Shown: positions 15,054-23,020 of the stretch, one piece after another
Layout: the number at the start of each line of letters is the position of its first letter
Position numbering within the stretch: position 1 is the stretch's first letter
Assembly (NCBI GenBank): GCA_039527025.1
Contig: BAAAJN010000009.1
Location: 112,355 to 176,354, forward strand
Length of the DNA stretch: 64,000 bases
Direction of reading: 5' to 3'
From: Microlunatus lacustris
GTDB lineage: Bacteria; Actinomycetota; Actinomycetes; Propionibacteriales; Propionibacteriaceae
Translations under genes and position numbers: made by a program
The notes under the pieces: model-generated
What the model was told of the DNA's origin: nothing
Database searches by the model: none
The model's input: the letters and a program-made list of their open reading frames with translations, nothing else

Positions 15054-17015
15054 ATGCCGCCCGTCAAGACCGTCCCACCCGCGGGGGGGACGACCCCCCC
15101 GAGCCCCCCCGCGACGACGATCAACCTGACCGTGGCCCAGGCGATGGTGAAGTTCCTCAGCGTCCAGTACTCCGAGTCCGACGGGGTGGAGCAGAAGCTG
15201 TTCGCCGGCTGCTTCGGCATCTTCGGGCACGGCAACGTCGCCGGGTTCGGGCAGGCGCTGCTGCAGGCCGAGCTCGAGGAGCCTGAGGCGCTGCCCTACG
15301 TCCTGGGCCGCAACGAGCAGGCCATGGTGCACAGCGCCGTCGCCTACGCGCGGATGAAGAACCGCCAGCAGACCTGGGTGGTCTCCACCAGCGTCGGGCC
15401 CGGAGCGACGAACATGGTCACCGGGGCGGCCCTGGCCACGATCAACCGGCTGCCGGTGCTGCTGGTCCCGGCCGACACCTTCGCCGACCGGACCGCGTCG
15501 CCGCTGCTCCAGGAGCTGGAGCAGCCGTTCGCCGGCGACGTCACGGTCAACGACTGCTTCCGGCCGGTCTCGCGCTACTTCGACCGCGTCTGGCGCCCGG
15601 AGCAGCTGCCGGCGGCGCTGCTGAGCGCGATGCGGGTGCTCACCGACCCGGTCGAGACCGGGGCCGTGACGGTCTGCCTGCCCCAGGACGTGCAGGCCCA
15701 GGCCCACGACTGGCCGGTCGAGCTCTTCGACCGCCGGGTGTGGCACGTGGCCCGACCCCTGCCCGAGCGCGCGGTGCTGGAGCGCGCGGCCGAGATCATC
15801 CGCGGCGCCGAGCGGCCGCTGGTGGTGGCCGGCGGCGGCGTCCACTACTCCGGCGCCGTCGACGCGCTCGCCGCCTTCTGCGAGGCCACCGGCATCCCCG
15901 TCGGCCAGAGCCAGGCCGGCAAGGGGACCCTCGCCCACGACCACCCGCAGTGCCTGGGGGCGATCGGGTCCACCGGGACCACGGCCGCCAACGCCGTCGC
16001 CGCGGAGGCCGACGTGGTGATCGGCATCGGCACCCGGTACTCCGACTTCACCACCGCCAGCCGGACGGTCTTCCAGCACCCCGACGTGCAGTTCGTCAAC
16101 CTCAACGTCGCCGGGCTGGACGCCATCAAGCACGCAGGGCTGTCCGTCGTCGCGGACGCCCGGGAGGGACTGGAGGCGTTGACCGCGCTGCTCGAGGGCC
16201 ACCGCGTCGACGACGGCTACCGGGCCCGCTACGCCGAGCTCGACGCCGCCTGGGACGCGACCGTCCAGGCGGTCTACCTGCCCGCGACCCCGAACGGGGG
16301 CGCCGGCGGCCTGCTGACCCAGGCCGAGGTGATCGGCATGGTCAACGAGCTGTCCGACCCGCGCGACGTCGTGGTCTGCGCGGCCGGCTCCATGCCCGGT
16401 GACCTGCACAAGCTGTGGCGGACCCGGGACCCGAAGGGCTACCACGTCGAGTACGGCTACTCCACGATGGGCTACGAGGTCGCCGGCGGCATCGGCGTCC
16501 GGTTGGCCTGCCCCGACCGCGACGTCTTCGTCATGGTGGGCGACGGCTCCTACCTGATGATGGCCACCGAGCTGGCCACCGCGGTGCAGGAGGGCGTGAA
16601 GATCATCACCGTCCTGGTGCAGAACCACGGCTACGCCTCGATCGGCTCGCTGTCGGAGTCGCTCGGCTCCCAGCGGTTCGGCACCCGGTACCGCTACCGC
16701 AACCCCGAGTCGGGCCGGCTGGACGGCGACGTCCTGCCCGTCGACCTGGCCGCGAACGCGGCGAGCTTCGGGCTCGAGGTGATCAAGACCTCCACCGCTG
16801 AGGAGTTCGCCGACGCGGTCAAGGCTGCCAAGGCGGCCGCGCACGCCTGCGTGATCTACGTCGAGACCGACCCGCTGATCGGCGCGCCCGACTCGGAGTC
16901 CTGGTGGGACGTGCCGGTGAGCGCGACCTCCACGTTGGAGTCGACGCAGACGGCCCGCCGGGTCTACGACGAGCACAAGGCCACCCAGCGGCCGTTCCTC
17001 CGCCCCACCCGCTAG
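15054..17015 (+). CDS. iolD: 3D-(3,5/4)-trihydroxycyclohexane-1,2-dione acylhydrolase
   Basis: IolD is the thiamine-diphosphate enzyme that hydrolyses the cyclic diketone to 5-deoxyglucuronate, opening the inositol ring. The 653-aa protein has the usual three domains: an N-terminal PYR domain with the catalytic Glu in LGRNEQAMVHSAVAYA, a middle domain, and a C-terminal PP domain with VGDGSYLMM and QNHGYASIGSL binding ThDP and metal. A Pro/Thr-rich stretch of about 25 residues precedes the conserved start of the enzyme (LTVAQAMVKFLS). The ATG at 15054 is 2 bp after iolB, and AAGGAAGG lies just upstream. Confidence 0.95.
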   Translation: MPPVKTVPPAGGTTPPSPPATTINLTVAQAMVKFLSVQYSESDGVEQKLFAGCFGIFGHGNVAGFGQALLQAELEEPEALPYVLGRNEQAMVHSAVAYARMKNRQQTWVVSTSVGPGATNMVTGAALATINRLPVLLVPADTFADRTASPLLQELEQPFAGDVTVNDCFRPVSRYFDRVWRPEQLPAALLSAMRVLTDPVETGAVTVCLPQDVQAQAHDWPVELFDRRVWHVARPLPERAVLERAAEIIRGAERPLVVAGGGVHYSGAVDALAAFCEATGIPVGQSQAGKGTLAHDHPQCLGAIGSTGTTAANAVAAEADVVIGIGTRYSDFTTASRTVFQHPDVQFVNLNVAGLDAIKHAGLSVVADAREGLEALTALLEGHRVDDGYRARYAELDAAWDATVQAVYLPATPNGGAGGLLTQAEVIGMVNELSDPRDVVVCAAGSMPGDLHKLWRTRDPKGYHVEYGYSTMGYEVAGGIGVRLACPDRDVFVMVGDGSYLMMATELATAVQEGVKIITVLVQNHGYASIGSLSESLGSQRFGTRYRYRNPESGRLDGDVLPVDLAANAASFGLEVIKTSTAEEFADAVKAAKAAAHACVIYVETDPLIGAPDSESWWDVPVSATSTLESTQTARRVYDEHKATQRPFLRPTR

Positions 17016-17060
17016 ACCGCGAGAACCCGAACACCTTCCAGCGACGAAGCAGGAGACGCA

Positions 17061-17975
17061 GTGGCATCGAAGATCACCATCGGCACCGCCCCCGACTCGT
17101 GGGGCGTGTGGTTCCCCAGCGACCCCGAGCAGGTGCCCGCCAGCACCTTCCTGCGGGAGGTGGTGGAGGCGGGCTACGAGGCGATCGAGCTGGGTCCGTA
17201 CGGCTACCTGCCGAGCGACGCGACCGAGCTCCAGGAGGCGCTGGACGAGCACGGCCTGACCGTCCTGGCGGGCACCGTGTTCTCCCACCTGCACCAGCCC
17301 GGCGCCTGGGACTACACCTGGAAGCAGGTGACCGACGTCGCGGCGCTGACGAGGGCGGTGGGCGGTGAGCACCTCGTGGTCATCCCCGAACCGTGGCGCG
17401 ACCACAAGAGCGGGGCCCCCAAGGAGGACCCCGAGCTCAGCCCCGAGCAGTGGGACCTGCTGACGTCCCAGACCGACGAGCTCGGCCGGCGGGTCCTGGA
17501 GGAGTACGGCCTGCACGTGCAGTTCCACTCCCACGCCGACAGCCACGTCGGCTACCAGCCCGAGATCGAGCGCTTCCTGGAGGGCACGGACCCGCAGTAC
17601 GTGAACCTGTGCCTCGACACCGGCCACGTCGCCTACTACGGCGGCGACTGCCTGGAGCTGATCGCCAGGTACCCGGAGCGGATCGGCTACGTGCACCTCA
17701 AGCAGGTGGATCCCGAGGTCGTCGCGCGCGTGCTCGACCAGGACCTGTCGTTCCCCGAGGCGGTCCAGATGGGCGCGATGATCGAGCCGCCGCTCGGGGT
17801 CCCGGCGATGGGGCCGCTGCTGGACGCCCTCGGCGGGCTGGGCCGCGATCTCAGCGGGATCATCGAGCACGACCTCTACCCGTGTGCGCCGGACGTGCCC
17901 CTGCCGATCGCCAAGCGCACCCGCACCTACCTGAGCTCCTGCAGCTCGGCCCTCATCGAGATGGGAAACCGCTGA
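17061..17975 (+). CDS. iolE: Myo-inosose-2 dehydratase
   Basis: IolE dehydrates scyllo-inosose (2-keto-myo-inositol) to the diketone used by IolD. The 304-aa TIM-barrel protein belongs to the AP-endonuclease-2/xylose-isomerase-like family. The hallmark GTAPDSWGVW lies at residues 8-17, and metal-binding segments FHSHADSHVG, LDTGHVAYYGGD and YVHLKQVD follow in order. The GTG at 17061 has an AGGAGA site 6 nt upstream. A 45-bp gap separates it from iolD. Its stop overlaps the iolG start by one base (TGATG). Confidence 0.94.
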   Translation: MASKITIGTAPDSWGVWFPSDPEQVPASTFLREVVEAGYEAIELGPYGYLPSDATELQEALDEHGLTVLAGTVFSHLHQPGAWDYTWKQVTDVAALTRAVGGEHLVVIPEPWRDHKSGAPKEDPELSPEQWDLLTSQTDELGRRVLEEYGLHVQFHSHADSHVGYQPEIERFLEGTDPQYVNLCLDTGHVAYYGGDCLELIARYPERIGYVHLKQVDPEVVARVLDQDLSFPEAVQMGAMIEPPLGVPAMGPLLDALGGLGRDLSGIIEHDLYPCAPDVPLPIAKRTRTYLSSCSSALIEMGNR

Positions 17976-19084
17976 TGCCCGCGACGAACACCGACCTCCG
18001 CATCGCCGTCCTGGGCGTCGGGATGATGGGCGCCTTCCACGCCGACGCCCTGAACAGCCGGATCCGCGGCGCCCGGGTCACCGTGGTCAGCGACTTCTCC
18101 GCCGACCGGGCCGCGGAGGTGGCGGCCCAGGTCGGGGCCCGCGTCGAGGCCGACCCGATCGCGGCGATCAACGCCGACGACGTGGACGCGGTGCTGATCG
18201 CCAGCCCGGGTGCGGTGCACCACGAGCAGGTCGGTGCCTGCCTCGACCGGGGCATCCCGGTGCTGTGCGAGAAGCCGCTGACCACCGACGTCGACTCGGC
18301 CCTCGCCCTGGTGCAGCAGGAGGCGGCGCTGGGTCGACGGCTCATCCAGGTCGGCTTCATGCGCCGCTACGACACCGAGTACGTGGCGCTGAAGAAGCTG
18401 ATCACCGACGGCGAGCTCGGCAACCCCCTGCTGGTGCACTGCATCCACCGCAACCCCGCCGTGCCCGAGCACTTCAACTCCGAGTTCATGATCAGGGACT
18501 CGGTGGTGCACGAGGTGGACGTGGCCCGTTTCCTGCTGGACGAGGAGATCACCAGCGTGCAGGTGATCAAGGGGGTGGCGACCAGCGCCGCCCCGGCCGG
18601 TACCCACGACCCGATGCTGGTGGTGTTCGAGACGGCGTCCGGCCGGGTCGTCACCGACGAGATCTACGTCCGCACGGGCGTGGCCTACGAGGTGCGGACC
18701 GAGGTGGTCGGCGAGCAGGGCAGCGCCATGATCGGGCTGGACCAGAACCTCGTCGTCAAGCGGACCGACGGCCGCTGGGGCGGGTCGATCACCCCCGGCT
18801 TCGTGCAGCGCTTCGGTGCCGCCTACGACACCGAGCTGCAGCGCTGGGTGGACGCGGCGCGGACCGGCACCGTCGACGGGCCGGGGGCCTGGGACGGCTA
18901 CGCCGCCGTCGCGGTCTGCGAGGCCGGGGTCGAGGCCGTCCGCACGGGTGACAAGGTGCCCGTCGTCCTGGGCGCCCGTCCTGGTGCCGACGCCGGGAGC
19001 CCGGAGGCGGGCGCCTCGGACCAGGCCGGCATCGCCGAGTCCAGCGCCGGCATCACCGCCCCCGACCTGGAGGCCGCCCGATGA
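17975..19084 (+). CDS. iolG: Myo-inositol 2-dehydrogenase (Gfo/Idh/MocA family)
   Basis: IolG oxidises myo-inositol to scyllo-inosose with NAD+, the first step of the pathway. The 369-aa protein has an N-terminal Rossmann fold (AVLGVGMMGAFHADAL), the CEKPL motif with its catalytic Lys, and DSVVHEVDVARFLL containing the His/Asp pair that abstracts the substrate proton. The last ~40 residues, after VPVVLGARPG, form an Ala/Ser-rich tail not needed by the family. The start overlaps the iolE stop by one base and the end overlaps iolH by 4 bp. A second, less similar dehydrogenase lies at 21594 on the other strand. Confidence 0.92.
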   Translation: MPATNTDLRIAVLGVGMMGAFHADALNSRIRGARVTVVSDFSADRAAEVAAQVGARVEADPIAAINADDVDAVLIASPGAVHHEQVGACLDRGIPVLCEKPLTTDVDSALALVQQEAALGRRLIQVGFMRRYDTEYVALKKLITDGELGNPLLVHCIHRNPAVPEHFNSEFMIRDSVVHEVDVARFLLDEEITSVQVIKGVATSAAPAGTHDPMLVVFETASGRVVTDEIYVRTGVAYEVRTEVVGEQGSAMIGLDQNLVVKRTDGRWGGSITPGFVQRFGAAYDTELQRWVDAARTGTVDGPGAWDGYAAVAVCEAGVEAVRTGDKVPVVLGARPGADAGSPEAGASDQAGIAESSAGITAPDLEAAR

Positions 19085-19983
19085 GGCTGGCCCTCGACCC
19101 CCAGATGTTCTTCGCCACCCACAGCGTGTGGGAGCTGCCCGACGTGGTGGCGAGCCTCGGCTACTCCTGGATGGAGCTGTCGCCCAAGGCCGACTTCATC
19201 CCGTTCTTCAAGCACCCCCGGGTCGACGACGCCGGGGTGCGGAAGCTGAAGAAGGTCGCGGCCGACGCCGGGGTGGGGGTCGCCTCCCTGCTGCCGGTGC
19301 TGCGCTGGTCCGGCCCCGGGGAGGACGAGCGGCAGGCCGCCGTCCGGGCCTGGCGGCGGACCATCCAGATCGCCGTCGACCTCGGGGTGGACACCCTCAA
19401 CACCGAGTTCAACGGCCGCCCAGAAGCCGCCGAGCACGCCGAGGCGCAGTTCCTGAAGTCCATGGACGAGCTGCTGCCGGTCTTCGAGCGGGAGGGCATC
19501 GCGCTGGTCCTGGAGCCGCACCCCGACGACTTCATCGAGGACGGCCTGGACGCCGTGGGGATGGTCCGCGGCCTCAACCGGGACTGGATCGGCTTCCTCT
19601 ACTGCACCCCGCACGCCTTCCACCAGGGCCACGACGCCGCCACGGTGATCGCCGCCGCGGGTGAGAAGGTGCGCTACGTGCACCTGGCCGACGCCTTCGA
19701 CCACACCGCGTCGAACGGCCTGCGCTACATCACCAACCCGCCCGGCAACCCGGTCCGCGTGCACCAGCACATGGAGATGGGACGGGGCGAGGTCGACTAC
19801 GACGCCGTCTTCGCCGCGCTGGCCGCGGTCGGCTTCGACGGCGTGGTCTCCAGCTGCGTCTTCGGCTTCGAGGAGGACGCCCGCGGCATCTCCGAGCGCC
19901 AGCGGGACAGGGCCGTGGCGCTGGTCGAGACCCACTTCGGCAAGGGCGCCGGCACCGCCCTGCTCACCGCACCCAGCCACTGA
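19081..19983 (+). CDS. iolH: IolH-like sugar phosphate isomerase/epimerase
   Basis: This 300-aa TIM-barrel protein shares the IolE-like xylose-isomerase fold and resembles the IolH proteins of other inositol clusters. Metal-binding candidates are in LNTEFNGR, LVLEPHPDD, FLYCTPHAFHQGHD and YVHLADAFDH. The exact reaction of IolH is not settled; an isomerase or epimerase acting on an inosose or a ring-opened intermediate is expected. The ATG at 19081 overlaps the iolG stop (ATGA) and iolA follows after 23 bp, so it belongs to the same transcript. Confidence 0.82.
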   Translation: MRLALDPQMFFATHSVWELPDVVASLGYSWMELSPKADFIPFFKHPRVDDAGVRKLKKVAADAGVGVASLLPVLRWSGPGEDERQAAVRAWRRTIQIAVDLGVDTLNTEFNGRPEAAEHAEAQFLKSMDELLPVFEREGIALVLEPHPDDFIEDGLDAVGMVRGLNRDWIGFLYCTPHAFHQGHDAATVIAAAGEKVRYVHLADAFDHTASNGLRYITNPPGNPVRVHQHMEMGRGEVDYDAVFAALAAVGFDGVVSSCVFGFEEDARGISERQRDRAVALVETHFGKGAGTALLTAPSH

Positions 19984-20006
19984 CACCCCGGACGAAGGAC
20001 CACGAC

Positions 20007-21500
20007 ATGGCAACGACGCTCCACCACTGGACCAACGGCGCGCTCTTCGAGGGCAGCGGAGGCCGCTTCTCCGACGTCACCAACCCCGCGACCGGCGAGG
20101 TCAGCGCGCAGCTGGCGCTGGCCTCGCCCGAGGACGTGGACACCGTGGTCGCGGCGGCGACGGCGGCGTTCCCGCGCTGGCGGGACACGTCGCTGGCCAA
20201 GCGCACCCAGATCCTGTTCGCGTTCCGCGAGCTGCTCAACGCGCGCAAGGGCGAGCTGGCCGAGATCATCACGTCCGAGCACGGCAAGGTGCTCTCCGAC
20301 GCCCTCGGCGAGGTCAGCCGCGGCCAGGAGGTCGTGGAGTTCGCCTGCGGCATGCCGCACCTGGTCAAGGGGGCGTTCACCGAGAACGCCTCCACCAGGG
20401 TGGACGTGCACTCGGTCCGCCAGCCGCTCGGCGTGGTCGGGATCATCTCCCCGTTCAACTTCCCGGCCATGGTGCCGATGTGGTTCTTCCCCATCGCCAT
20501 CGCCGCCGGCAACACCGTGGTGCTGAAGCCGAGCGAGAAGGTCCCGACCGCGGCGCTGTGGATGGCGCAGCTGTGGAAGGAGGCCGGCCTGCCCGACGGC
20601 GTGTTCAACGTGCTGAACGGGGACAAGGTGGCCGTCGACGGGCTGCTCACCCACCCCGACGTGGCGTCGATCTCGTTCGTCGGCTCCACCCCGATCGCCC
20701 GCTACGTCTACGAGACCGGCACCAGCCACGGCAAGCGGGTGCAGGCCCTCGGCGGCGCCAAGAACCACATGCTGGTGCTGCCGGACGCCGACCTCGACCT
20801 CGCCGCCGACCAGGCCGTCAACGCCGGATACGGCTCGGCGGGGGAGCGGTGCATGGCGATCTCGGCCGTGCTGGCCGTCGGCCCGATCGCCGACGAGCTG
20901 GTGGAGAAGATCAAGGAGCGCACCGTCGGCCTGCGGACCGGGGACGGCCGCCGCGGCTGCGACATGGGGCCGCTGGTCACCGCCGCCGCCCGGGACCGGG
21001 TGTCGGGCTACGTGGACGCCGGCGAGGCGGCCGGCGCCACCCTGGTGGTCGACGGCCGCACCGTCGCGGCTGACAGCGACGGCGAGGGGTTCTTCGTCGG
21101 TCCGACGCTGTTCGACCACGTGCGCACCGACATGAGCATCTACACCGACGAGATCTTCGGCCCGGTGCTCGCGGTGGTCCGGGTGGACAGCTACGACGAG
21201 GGGGTGGAGCTGATCAACGACAACCCCTACGGCAACGGCACGGCGATCTTCACCAACGACGGCGGCGCCGCCCGCCGCTTCCAGAACGAGGTCAGCGTCG
21301 GGATGATCGGGATCAACGTGCCGGTCCCGGTGCCGATGGCCTACTACTCCTTCGGCGGCTGGAAGAACAGCCTCTTCGGCGACAGCCACGCGCACGGGAT
21401 CGAGGGGGTCCACTTCTTCACCCGCGGCAAGGTGATCACCTCCCGCTGGCTCGACCCGAGCCACGGCGGGCTCAACCTGGGGTTCCCGCAGAACGAGTGA
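20007..21500 (+). CDS. iolA: Malonate/methylmalonate-semialdehyde dehydrogenase, CoA-acylating
   Basis: This 497-aa aldehyde dehydrogenase converts malonate semialdehyde to acetyl-CoA and CO2 (or methylmalonate semialdehyde to propionyl-CoA). Family marks are SPFNFPAMVPMWFFPIAI, KPSEKVP, the glycine motif SFVGSTPIARYVYE, and GAKNHMLVLPDADL with GYGSAGERCMAIS holding the active-site Cys. The PYGNGTAIFTNDGG and FTRGKVITSRW blocks are typical of MmsA/IolA. A GAAGGA site precedes the ATG at 20007. As the last gene before a strong hairpin it closes the iol operon. It competes for malonate semialdehyde with the tautomerase at 11728, if that is a decarboxylase. Confidence 0.94.
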   Translation: MATTLHHWTNGALFEGSGGRFSDVTNPATGEVSAQLALASPEDVDTVVAAATAAFPRWRDTSLAKRTQILFAFRELLNARKGELAEIITSEHGKVLSDALGEVSRGQEVVEFACGMPHLVKGAFTENASTRVDVHSVRQPLGVVGIISPFNFPAMVPMWFFPIAIAAGNTVVLKPSEKVPTAALWMAQLWKEAGLPDGVFNVLNGDKVAVDGLLTHPDVASISFVGSTPIARYVYETGTSHGKRVQALGGAKNHMLVLPDADLDLAADQAVNAGYGSAGERCMAISAVLAVGPIADELVEKIKERTVGLRTGDGRRGCDMGPLVTAAARDRVSGYVDAGEAAGATLVVDGRTVAADSDGEGFFVGPTLFDHVRTDMSIYTDEIFGPVLAVVRVDSYDEGVELINDNPYGNGTAIFTNDGGAARRFQNEVSVGMIGINVPVPVPMAYYSFGGWKNSLFGDSHAHGIEGVHFFTRGKVITSRWLDPSHGGLNLGFPQNE

Positions 21501-21527
21501 GCAGCCGCACCAGAGGGTGGAGGTGCA

Positions 21528-21560
21528 GCAGCCCGGACGAGATCATCTCGTCCGGGCTGC
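21528..21560. terminator. Bidirectional terminator hairpin between convergent operons
   Basis: A perfect 15-bp stem (21528-21542 pairing with 21546-21560) closes on a 3-base TCA loop. It lies between the iolA stop and the end of the convergent dehydrogenase gene, so it can stop transcription from both sides. No T-run follows, as is usual in very GC-rich actinomycetes. Confidence 0.8.
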
Positions 21561-21593
21561 GGCGTCTCGCGGGGTCCCCCAGGGCGGCCGAGG

Positions 21594-22616
21594 TCAGGCG
21601 TCGAGGCGGACGGGCCGTCCGGTGAGCAGCGACTCCTGGGCGGCGTCGGCGACGCGGGCGGCCGCGATCGCCTCCTCCGGCGGGCAGGGGTTCGGGCGCC
21701 GGCCCTGGACCACCTCGACGAAGGCGGCGAGCTCGGCGCGGTAGGCCGGGGCGAAGCGCTCCGCGAACGTCCGGTGCGCCGGTCCCGGCGGGAAGGTCAC
21801 GCCCGGCTCGGCCGAGCGCAGTGCCGTGGTCTCGTCCAGCCCCACGAGCAGTGATCCGGCCGAGCCCTGCAGCTCGAGCCGCACGTCGTGGCCGGCGCCG
21901 TTGTAGCGGCTGGCCGTGACGGTCCCCACGGTGCCGTCGGCCAGGGTGAGCACGGCCAGGGCGGTGTCCACGTCGCCCACCGCGCCGATCCCCGGGTCGC
22001 CGTTGTTGGAGCCGCGGGCGTACACCTCGACGACCTCCTGTCCGGTGAGCCAGTGCAGGATGTCGAAGTCGTGCACCGAGCAGTCCCGGAACAACCCTCC
22101 CGAGGTGGCCAGGAAGGCCACCGGGGGTGGGGACACGTCGCAGGTCACCGCACGGAAGGAGTGCAGCCAGCCGAGCTCGCCGGCGGCGAAGGCGCGCCTG
22201 GCCTCGAGGTAGCCGGCGTCGAAGCGGCGCTGGTGGCCGACGACCACCTGGCCGCCGCGGGCGCGGACGTGCTCGAGCACCTCGAGCGAGGCGGGCACGT
22301 CGACGGCGACGGGCTTCTCGCAGAAGACGGGGACGCCGGCGTCGACGCCGGCGCGGATCAGCGCCGGGTGCGTGGCCGTCCCGGTGGCCACGACCAGGCC
22401 GTCGACGCCCCGCTCGAGCAGGGCGTCGACCGAGGGTGCCGACTCGGCGCCGATCTCGGCCGCGACGGCGCGGGCGCGCTCGTGGGCGACGTCGGTGACC
22501 ACCAGGCGGAGCTCGGTGCCGGTGCCGGCGAGGTCGTGGGTCAGGCCGGCCAGGGTGCGGGCGTGCAGCTGGCCGATCCGCCCCACCCCCGCCAGGCCGA
22601 GGGTGAGGCGGCTCAT
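21594..22616 (-). CDS. Gfo/Idh/MocA family oxidoreductase, probable second inositol dehydrogenase
   Basis: This 340-aa NAD(P)-dependent dehydrogenase has the Rossmann start LAGVGRIGQLHARTL, the CEKPVAVD motif with catalytic Lys, and DCSVHDFDILHWLTGQ with the substrate His/Asp. It looks like the IdhA/IolG branch that acts on inositol isomers such as scyllo- or D-chiro-inositol. It heads away from the iol operon and ends in the shared terminator. The ATG at 22616 lies 13 bp after the universal stress gene on the same strand, with the transporter upstream, forming a transport-stress-oxidation unit. The precise substrate is inferred from context. Confidence 0.83.
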   Translation of the reverse strand: MSRLTLGLAGVGRIGQLHARTLAGLTHDLAGTGTELRLVVTDVAHERARAVAAEIGAESAPSVDALLERGVDGLVVATGTATHPALIRAGVDAGVPVFCEKPVAVDVPASLEVLEHVRARGGQVVVGHQRRFDAGYLEARRAFAAGELGWLHSFRAVTCDVSPPPVAFLATSGGLFRDCSVHDFDILHWLTGQEVVEVYARGSNNGDPGIGAVGDVDTALAVLTLADGTVGTVTASRYNGAGHDVRLELQGSAGSLLVGLDETTALRSAEPGVTFPPGPAHRTFAERFAPAYRAELAAFVEVVQGRRPNPCPPEEAIAAARVADAAQESLLTGRPVRLDA

Positions 22617-22629
22617 CGGTCCTCCTGGC

Positions 22630-22986
22630 TCAAGCCGGCTTGACGGCGACGACGGGTACCGGGGACTCCAGCAGCAGCCGTTGGCTGACGCTGCCCAGGA
22701 TGGCCTTGCCGATGGGCGACCGCCGGCGCAGGCCGATGACCAGGCGCTGCGCTCCCGGCCGGCTGGTGATCTCGTCCAGGACGGCGTCGACCGGGTCGCG
22801 GTCGCCCAGACCCTTCCGCTCGACCACCTCGACGGCCAGGTCGGACGGCAGCCCGGTGGTGTCCAGCGGGGCGAGGGCGAGGTTCACCACCACGAGGTCG
22901 GCGCCCAGCAGCCGGGCCTCTTCGGCGCCGGCGAGCAGGGCGGCGTGCCCTTCCTTGCTGTCGGGTACGGCGACGAGAACGGTCAT
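22630..22986 (-). CDS. Universal stress protein (UspA family)
   Basis: This 118-aa single-domain Usp protein begins MTVLVAVPDSKEGHAAL. It ends with the nucleotide-binding signature GLRRRSPIGKAILGSVSQ followed by SPVPVVAVKP, which points to the ATP-binding subclass. The ATG at 22986 was chosen because GAGGAGC lies 6-7 nt upstream; a longer in-frame start at 23034 would run into the transporter. The gene sits between the inositol transporter and the dehydrogenase, an unusual place for a Usp. It may tune the transporter or respond to the same carbon signal, but this is inference. Confidence 0.85.
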   Translation of the reverse strand: MTVLVAVPDSKEGHAALLAGAEEARLLGADLVVVNLALAPLDTTGLPSDLAVEVVERKGLGDRDPVDAVLDEITSRPGAQRLVIGLRRRSPIGKAILGSVSQRLLLESPVPVVAVKPA

Positions 22987-23020
22987 GGGAGCTGCTCCTC
23001 GGGGTCGGGATCGGTGGTCA

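Noticed and set aside
14913..17870. Long open frame antisense to iolD and iolE
   Set aside because: Its translation is a Gly/Val/His/Asp-rich low-complexity product with no domain. Antisense frames stay open in GC-rich genes, and iolD and iolE are clear on the plus strand.
22127..22498. Arginine-rich open frame inside the second inositol dehydrogenase
   Set aside because: Almost pure Arg/Gly/Pro/Ala; it is the wrong frame of a well-supported dehydrogenase gene.
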